DNA of 64,000 bases from Novosphingobium endophyticum (GTDB lineage Bacteria; Pseudomonadota; Alphaproteobacteria; Sphingomonadales; Sphingomonadaceae), in contig NZ_BMHK01000010.1 in assembly GCF_014640675.1 (NCBI RefSeq), positions 62,001 to 126,000 of the forward strand, written 5' to 3'. A program made the position numbers and the translations under genes. The notes beneath the pieces were generated by a model. That model searched no databases and was not told where the DNA came from. It was given only the letters and a program-made list of their open reading frames with translations. How positions within the stretch are numbered: position 1 is the first letter of the stretch; each line of letters begins with the position of its first letter. This document shows positions 60,559 through 64,000 of this stretch, piece by piece.

Positions 60559-61467
60559 CTACACAACCGTGCCTTCTGTTACGACTGAAGCCCGAGCGAC
60601 GCGATGCTCATCCCAGGAAAGGAACAAGGTTGATCCGATGATGATCGTCGCGCCCACCAGCGTCTGCAGGCTTATGATCTCGCCGAAAAACAGATACCCA
60701 AAAATGGCGGCGAACACGAGGCGGGAATAATCTACCGGAACGAGTACTACCGCATCACCGGACGAGAGCCCTCGCAAATACAGGCCCTGCGTCACCGCCC
60801 CAAGCGCGCCCATTGCGAACAATTGCGCCAGGTCGCCCCACGAAGGCCAACGCCATTCCAACAAGGCAATCGGGAGGGTGAACAGCAGCGCGATCATGGC
60901 CGACCACGCCAGGATGGTGAGCGGCTCGTGATCCCGCGACAACCGCTTCATTTCCAGGATCGTGATGGCGAACATGAGCGAAGCTGCAAGTGCCGCCACC
61001 TGCGGCAGGCCGAGAGTAAAATGCGCGGGATCCAGTATGACGAGCACGCCCCCAAAACCGACCGCAACGGCACCGACACGCGAAAAGCCCAGCGTTTCCT
61101 TGAGAAACAGCGCCGCCAGCGGCACCACCCACAAGGTTCGGGTGAACGAGAGGGCATTTGCTTCTGCCAGCGGAAGCATCTGATAGGAATAGAAGGTCAG
61201 AATCAGTGCCAGCGAGGCTAGCGCAGAGCGCCAGAATAGTCGCCCCGGGCGGGGAACGCTCATGGTCTTGCGCCAGCCGCCCCGAAGGACGAGAGGCAGT
61301 AGGACAATGCACGCCGCCAACTGGCGGTAGAAGGCCTGCACCGCCGGACTATAATCTTCGCCGAGCGTGCGCACGAGCGACATGGCGAGTGTGAACGTCA
61401 CCGCGGCCGCGAGCATCCAGCCTACACCGGCCAACGGCGAGCGCGCGGCCTGGGCGACAGTGCTCAC
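60559..61467 (-). CDS. EamA-family (DMT) membrane transporter
   Basis: A 302-residue protein with about ten membrane spans arranged as two EamA repeats (residues about 10-140 and 150-290). Segments such as ANALSFTRTLWVVPLAALFLKE and YSRLVFAAIFGYLFFGE are typical of the drug/metabolite transporter superfamily. The substrate could be a pathway compound or a metabolite for export. The start is GTG 61467, which overlaps the ligase stop (GTGA), so it is coupled to the ligase. Confidence 0.9.
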   Translation of the reverse strand: MSTVAQAARSPLAGVGWMLAAAVTFTLAMSLVRTLGEDYSPAVQAFYRQLAACIVLLPLVLRGGWRKTMSVPRPGRLFWRSALASLALILTFYSYQMLPLAEANALSFTRTLWVVPLAALFLKETLGFSRVGAVAVGFGGVLVILDPAHFTLGLPQVAALAASLMFAITILEMKRLSRDHEPLTILAWSAMIALLFTLPIALLEWRWPSWGDLAQLFAMGALGAVTQGLYLRGLSSGDAVVLVPVDYSRLVFAAIFGYLFFGEIISLQTLVGATIIIGSTLFLSWDEHRVARASVVTEGTVV

Positions 61468-63149
61468 CGACCGCCCTCTTTCTGCGAGCCCTCACCGGCC
61501 CGCACGGATTTGGGCACCGCAATGCTTCGAAGTACCCCTTCCTGTATCATGGCCGCGAGGCGCGGCTTAACGATCTTGCGCATGGGATTGCGTGGCATCT
61601 CATCGACGACAAACCAGTCTGACGGCACCTTGTACTTCGCGAGTTCCTCAGTGCAGGCATCGCGCAGATTGATAATGGTCGCGGCAGTGGCAGGGACGCC
61701 GGGAGCCAGTTCCACCACGGCCGCGACGCGCTCGCCAAGGCGGTCGTCCGGCACGCCGATCACCGCGGCGGTAGTGACGGCGTCGAGCGCTACCAGCACA
61801 CGTTCGACGTCCGCTGGATAAACATTGCCCCCGCCGCGCACGATGAGATCTCCGCGCCGATCGAGTACGAACAGATTACCGTCGCCGTCCAGGCTGCCGA
61901 TATCGCCGGTATGCATCCATCCATCATGGCATAGCGCGGCCGATTTCTCGGGCTGCATCCAGTAACCGAGCGCCGGCGTGTAGACGCCTGCCCAAGGTCC
62001 GGCTCGAACGGCACGCAAGCATATCTCGCCTTCCCCACCAGCAGGTAACGGCGATCCGGCCTCGTCAAGGATGGCGAGATCGATGTGCGGCAAGGGCTTG
62101 CCGGAGGCCCCTCGCCGGATCGGTACATCAGGATCGGTTTCCGTCACGACTGTTGGCGCTTCGGTAAGGCCATAGGTGAACTGGACGTTCTTACCGAACC
62201 GCTCTTGATAGGCTTCCTGCAGGCGTTCTGGCAGACTGCCGCCGCCAATGATCGGGTAGGCCAGTGTCCGGAGTTGGTTTGGATCCACTGTGGGATCGAA
62301 CAGCAGATCATGAAGCACAGTGGCGACAATCGCGATCGACTCAATCTTCTCGCGATCGATCCAATCGGCGATCCCATGCGCGTGCGCCGCATCAACGCAC
62401 ACATAGGTCCCACCGGTATAGAGGGACAGAAGGGGGCCGCGTAGCATCACATTTGGTATGGTCATGGGGAGGCCCGCAGCGCGACGCCCCGACAGCCCCC
62501 GTTGGCCACGGTCAATGGCGTTTGCACAAACCGTGATGAAGTTGTGCTGGCTGTGGACGACACCTTTGGGCTCGCCCGTCGTGCCACTTGTATATGCGAT
62601 AATCGCAGGCGCCCATGGATCGATCGCAATGGTTTGGCGGGGGGCCCCATTATGCGTTCGCAGGAGATCGGACCATGCATCCGGCCCGCCATCGGCATTC
62701 ATCACAACGGTGGCCGGCGCAGATCCAAGCGCAGCAACACCCGCGATGGTGGCGGCATCCGCAAGCAACAATCGCGCTTGCGAGGCGCGAAGCAGCGCAC
62801 TTTTTTCCGGCGGCGCGAGAGCGGCATTCATACCAACCCAAATGGCGCCGATGCGCATGCATGCGAGAAATGCGATGACAAGGTCCGGCCCGTTTGGCCC
62901 GGTGGCCGCAATCCGGTCCAGCGGTGCGATGCCGGCAGCGATGAAACCGGCTGCTGCGGCATCGACCATGCGGTCGAGTTCCGCATAGCTTAGCCGTGCG
63001 TGCCGCCCGACAAGTGCTTCGCTGTCGGGTGAATGGCGAACCGCCGCGTCAAGGATTTCAGCCAGTGTCTGCGGACCTTGGGGTACGGGACATCGCGCTG
63101 AAGGGGCGATCAAACCAAACTCTGCGAACCGTGAATCATCGAACTTCAA
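61464..63149 (-). CDS. Acyl-CoA ligase (ANL superfamily)
   Basis: A 561-residue AMP-forming ligase that would activate a carboxylic acid as its CoA ester, the usual entry step. The P-loop-like motif is AYTSGTTGEPKGV, A5 is YGLTE, the A7 motif is HTGDIG, and RGGGNVYPADVE is A8. The catalytic Lys lies in RNPMRKIVKP near the C-terminus. The start is TTG 63149: GGAG stands seven bases upstream and no ATG exists nearby. It is followed by the EamA gene in a two-gene unit and faces the flavoprotein gene at 63269. Confidence 0.93.
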   Translation of the reverse strand: MKFDDSRFAEFGLIAPSARCPVPQGPQTLAEILDAAVRHSPDSEALVGRHARLSYAELDRMVDAAAAGFIAAGIAPLDRIAATGPNGPDLVIAFLACMRIGAIWVGMNAALAPPEKSALLRASQARLLLADAATIAGVAALGSAPATVVMNADGGPDAWSDLLRTHNGAPRQTIAIDPWAPAIIAYTSGTTGEPKGVVHSQHNFITVCANAIDRGQRGLSGRRAAGLPMTIPNVMLRGPLLSLYTGGTYVCVDAAHAHGIADWIDREKIESIAIVATVLHDLLFDPTVDPNQLRTLAYPIIGGGSLPERLQEAYQERFGKNVQFTYGLTEAPTVVTETDPDVPIRRGASGKPLPHIDLAILDEAGSPLPAGGEGEICLRAVRAGPWAGVYTPALGYWMQPEKSAALCHDGWMHTGDIGSLDGDGNLFVLDRRGDLIVRGGGNVYPADVERVLVALDAVTTAAVIGVPDDRLGERVAAVVELAPGVPATAATIINLRDACTEELAKYKVPSDWFVVDEMPRNPMRKIVKPRLAAMIQEGVLRSIAVPKSVRAGEGSQKEGGR

Positions 63150-63204
63150 GACCCATCTCCAAATCCCCGTTGAGTGCCACTCATGGCCTGAGGCAAGGCA
63201 TAAT

Positions 63205-63235
63205 ATGTTGCATTATCGTGAATGATGTTTCAGCT
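63205..63235. promoter_or_regulatory. Putative operator between ligase and flavoprotein genes
   Basis: ATGTTGCAT (63205-63213) repeats the core of the palindrome at 47076. About ten bases on, GAATGATGTTTCA resembles the TGAAA/TTTCA elements of the other divergent regions. It lies in the 119-bp gap between the two divergent genes. Confidence 0.45.
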
Positions 63236-63268
63236 TGTGGCAAGCGGGTATAGGGCTCGTGATGGAGA

Positions 63269-64000
63269 ATGGGCTTGACTGAAGTGGCGATCGAGGAGGT
63301 GGATCTGGTTGTTGTTGGCAGCGGCGCTGGTGGCCTCGTTGCCGCGCTCCGAGCCCATGCGGACGGACTGCGAGTCGTGGTTCTGGAGAAGCAGTCGCAG
63401 GTCGGAGGATCGACCGCGATGTCAGGCGGGCAGATCTGGGCACCGGCGAATCCTGTCCAACAAGCCGCAGGTGTGTCGGATTCTCCGGAAGAAGCACTGC
63501 AGTATTTGCGCGCGCTCGAGGATGGCAACGGCGGCGCTGGTGCCACGCAGGAACGGCAGCGCGCGTATGTGAATTCTGTTTCGGAGGTAGTCACCTTCCT
63601 TCAGGATGCCGGTGTCCGCTGGCGGCATTGCGATAACCGCTCTGACTATTACGACGAGCTTCCGGGCGGTAAAGCCGGGGGCCGGTCCCTGGAAGTCGAC
63701 CTGTTTGACGGAGGCAGGCTCGGCACCTGGTTGCCCCGGCTGCAAGGCAGCGGCTACCGGTATCCGATGCGCGGAACCGAGCTGCGGCACATCCTGCTAG
63801 CGCAAGCCGCACTGTCGGGCAAAGTGGCGCTCGTGCGACTGGCCTTCCGAATGGCGCTTCAGCGGGTGCTCGGAAAGACCTGGCTGGGGGCTGGAGCGGG
63901 TATGCAGAGCTACATCCTTCTCGCGTGCCTTCATCGCAAGATTCCCATCCTGCCCGACACCGAGGTAACGGATCTCATCATGGAGGACGGACGCGTTGCG
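63269..64000 (+). CDS. FAD-dependent oxidoreductase, 3-ketosteroid dehydrogenase (KstD)-like, 3' truncated by window
   Basis: The first 244 residues are visible. VDLVVVGSGAGGLVAALRA is the FAD-binding fold start, followed by EKQSQVGGSTAMSGG. SDYYDELPGGKAGGRSLE and FDGGRLG are hallmarks of the KstD-like FAD-binding-2 group. That group includes 3-ketosteroid 1-dehydrogenases and relatives acting on other cyclic ketones or CoA esters. The catalytic C-terminal part is outside the window. ATG 63269 is used, but TTG 63275, with GGAG seven bases upstream, may be the true start. Confidence 0.88.
   Translation, partial: MGLTEVAIEEVDLVVVGSGAGGLVAALRAHADGLRVVVLEKQSQVGGSTAMSGGQIWAPANPVQQAAGVSDSPEEALQYLRALEDGNGGAGATQERQRAYVNSVSEVVTFLQDAGVRWRHCDNRSDYYDELPGGKAGGRSLEVDLFDGGRLGTWLPRLQGSGYRYPMRGTELRHILLAQAALSGKVALVRLAFRMALQRVLGKTWLGAGAGMQSYILLACLHRKIPILPDTEVTDLIMEDGRVA

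Noticed and set aside
1..64000. CRISPR arrays, insertion sequences, integrase and tRNA attachment sites
   Set aside because: No regularly spaced repeats, transposase or integrase signatures, or tRNA genes were seen; the tmRNA gene is intact without an adjacent integrase.

Overview
The window looks like a chromosomal segment of a GC-rich alphaproteobacterium of the sphingomonad group (Novosphingobium/Sphingobium-like). The evidence is the split, permuted tmRNA with the tag ANDNEALALAA, the set of alphaproteobacterial core genes (hdaA, DUF2794, EpsC-type cysE), and an accessory half full of sphingomonad-type catabolic families (DUF1214, KstD-like flavoprotein, Rieske oxygenase, sulfotransferase, AtuA/DUF4387). 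The taxonomic call is an inference; no rRNA is present.

Left part (1-29.3 kb) is core genome: glmU (3' end), a TIGR00266 protein and glmS; a GGDEF-EAL protein; purS-purQ; an SDR; DUF4328 and DUF2794 proteins; cysE; hdaA with a DUF2066-like membrane protein; purM and a purN fused to a YjbR/MmcQ-like domain; a small SD-occluding hairpin with two small genes; ndk; pepA-holC separated by a G11 tract; lptD-surA-pdxA-rsmA; malate synthase G; ssrA; mscL; and a lemA-TPM-TPM-NUDIX operon.

The middle (29.5-35.1 kb) is transitional: a secreted GH3 enzyme, about 480 bp with no clear gene, a translationally coupled pair of DUF7064-like protein and CPT-type kinase, and an SDR with a 3-alpha-HSD-like insertion.

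The right part (35.1-64 kb) is a catabolic island that continues past the window edge. One minus-strand operon (41649 to 35138) encodes VOC protein, sulfotransferase, zinc dehydrogenase, DUF1214 protein, GMC oxidoreductase and a 6-oxocamphor-hydrolase-like retro-Claisenase. A second (46933 to 42526) encodes a free lipoyl domain, E1-alpha, E1-beta, an SDR and both subunits of a 3-oxoacid CoA-transferase. Facing it are a MaoC hydratase, an acyl-CoA dehydrogenase and a free E2 catalytic domain, so the 2-oxoacid dehydrogenase E2 is split over two genes. Then come AtuA-DUF4387-hydratase-hydrolase (minus), hydratase-thiolase-CoA transferase-SDR (plus), an IclR regulator, a Rieske oxygenase, a ligase-exporter pair and the start of a ketosteroid-dehydrogenase-like flavoprotein.

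The four divergent intergenic regions of this island (about 41.75, 47.03, 53.67 and 63.21 kb) share related TGAAAC/TTTCA and TGTTGCA sequence, two of them as strong palindromes. This suggests one regulon, plausibly under the island's own IclR regulator. Together the genes suggest CoA-dependent breakdown of an alicyclic, terpenoid or steroid-like acid; the substrate cannot be read from the sequence.
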